DNA from: an uncultured Candidatus Saccharibacteria bacterium
Lineage (GTDB): Bacteria > Patescibacteriota > Saccharimonadia > Saccharimonadales > UBA4665
Direction of reading: 5' to 3'
DNA: 23,363 nucleotides
Assembly: GCA_903891235.1 (NCBI GenBank)
Contig: CAITDW010000005.1
Location: 1-23,363 of the forward strand
Position numbers and translations under genes: made by a program. The notes under the pieces were generated by a model. It did not search any database. It was not told the DNA's origin and was given only the letters and a program-made list of their open reading frames with translations. This document shows, piece by piece, positions 23,163 to 23,363 of the stretch (positions are counted from its first letter, which is position 1; each line of letters starts with the position of its first letter).

Positions 23163-23188
23163 TAAGTAATTTTAAAAATGTAACTAAT

Positions 23189-23363
23189 TTAAAGAGTTGG
23201 GGGTAATTTGATATAAGCATTGACCTGTCCCGCATTTGAAGTAATTGGAGCTAGCCAATCCTCTGGGCCATAATTGAAGACTTCTGCAGGAGATGGAGCG
23301 ATGGTTCCGTTGCCATTCGTATAGTCTCCACCAGTTCTTTGTAGGTAGACTGAATTAGCTATA
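23189..23363 (-). CDS. 3' end of a second paralogous surface protein (partial)
   Basis: 57 codons and a TAA stop (23189-23191), open to the window edge. The product reads IANSVYLQRT through EVFNYGPEDWLAP, identical to the C-terminus of the neighbouring surface protein, then diverges to ITSNAGQVNAYIKLPPTL, keeping the DLPP/KLPP-x-L ending. It is too short for the usual ORF cut-off because most of the gene lies outside the window. It shows that surface proteins of this family are encoded in tandem. Confidence 0.85.
   Translation of the reverse strand, partial: IANSVYLQRTGGDYTNGNGTIAPSPAEVFNYGPEDWLAPITSNAGQVNAYIKLPPTL
23245..23363 (-). repeat. 119-bp perfect direct repeat, copy 2
   Basis: Same sequence as 19354-19472 and in the same orientation, running to the window end. 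Confidence 0.95.

Noticed and set aside
1..23363. CRISPR array or riboswitch
   Set aside because: No regularly spaced repeats and no intergenic gap longer than about 120 bases that could hold a riboswitch.

Overview
The window is AT-rich, almost fully coding, bacterial DNA using the standard code: TGA is a true stop, for example in ATGA start/stop overlaps at 7979 and 16773. It is dominated by a type IV pilus (T4P) locus that lacks a secretin gene in view and has the gene order pilM-pilN-pilO-(small membrane protein)-pilB-pilT-pilC-pilins-pilD-minor pilins. With the low GC content, the SurA-like membrane-anchored foldases, the PH-domain protein and the very Asn/Ser/Thr-rich large surface protein, this fits a Patescibacteria/CPR genome, most likely Saccharibacteria (TM7). 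The phylum is inferred from gene content and style, not shown by a marker gene.

Layout. Positions 1-2430 hold tRNA-Asp(GTC), a membrane-anchored parvulin-type foldase, a bacterial PH-domain membrane protein, tRNA-Arg(CCT) and nucleoside diphosphate kinase (ndk). Positions 2440-5900 (+ strand) hold a perfect 26-bp palindrome inside a promoter, a polyprenol-phosphate glycosyltransferase fused to a polytopic GT-C-like domain, and a Xer-type tyrosine recombinase. Positions 5908-19254 (- strand) are the pilus locus in at least three transcription blocks. Block one is pilM-N-O-hypothetical-B-T-C. Block two is two paralogous pilins separated by a terminator-like hairpin, then pilD. Block three has its own leaderless promoter and encodes four minor pilins, the second of which carries four carbohydrate-binding-like (CBM5/12 style) modules. 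Positions 19298-23363 (- strand) are a surface-protein block: a SurA-like foldase, a large secreted protein interrupted by a frameshift in an (AT)n tract, and the 3' end of a second paralogue whose C-terminal coding sequence is identical over 119 bp.

How the genes work together (inference). PilM/N/O and the small protein form the inner platform. PilB extends and PilT retracts the fibre through PilC. PilD processes six prepilin-type proteins. The minor-pilin block would form the tip-initiating complex, carrying glycan-binding modules that are good candidates for attachment to a host cell envelope. The neighbouring large surface protein and its duplicated, possibly phase-variable C-terminus suggest a second, variable adhesive layer.

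Most interesting points: the CBM-bearing tip pilin, the AT-tract frameshift plus recombination-prone paralogue, the shared TATGCTATAAT promoter element giving leaderless pilus mRNAs, the palindrome lying between -35 and -10, and the GT2/GT-C fusion. No gap between genes exceeds about 120 bases.
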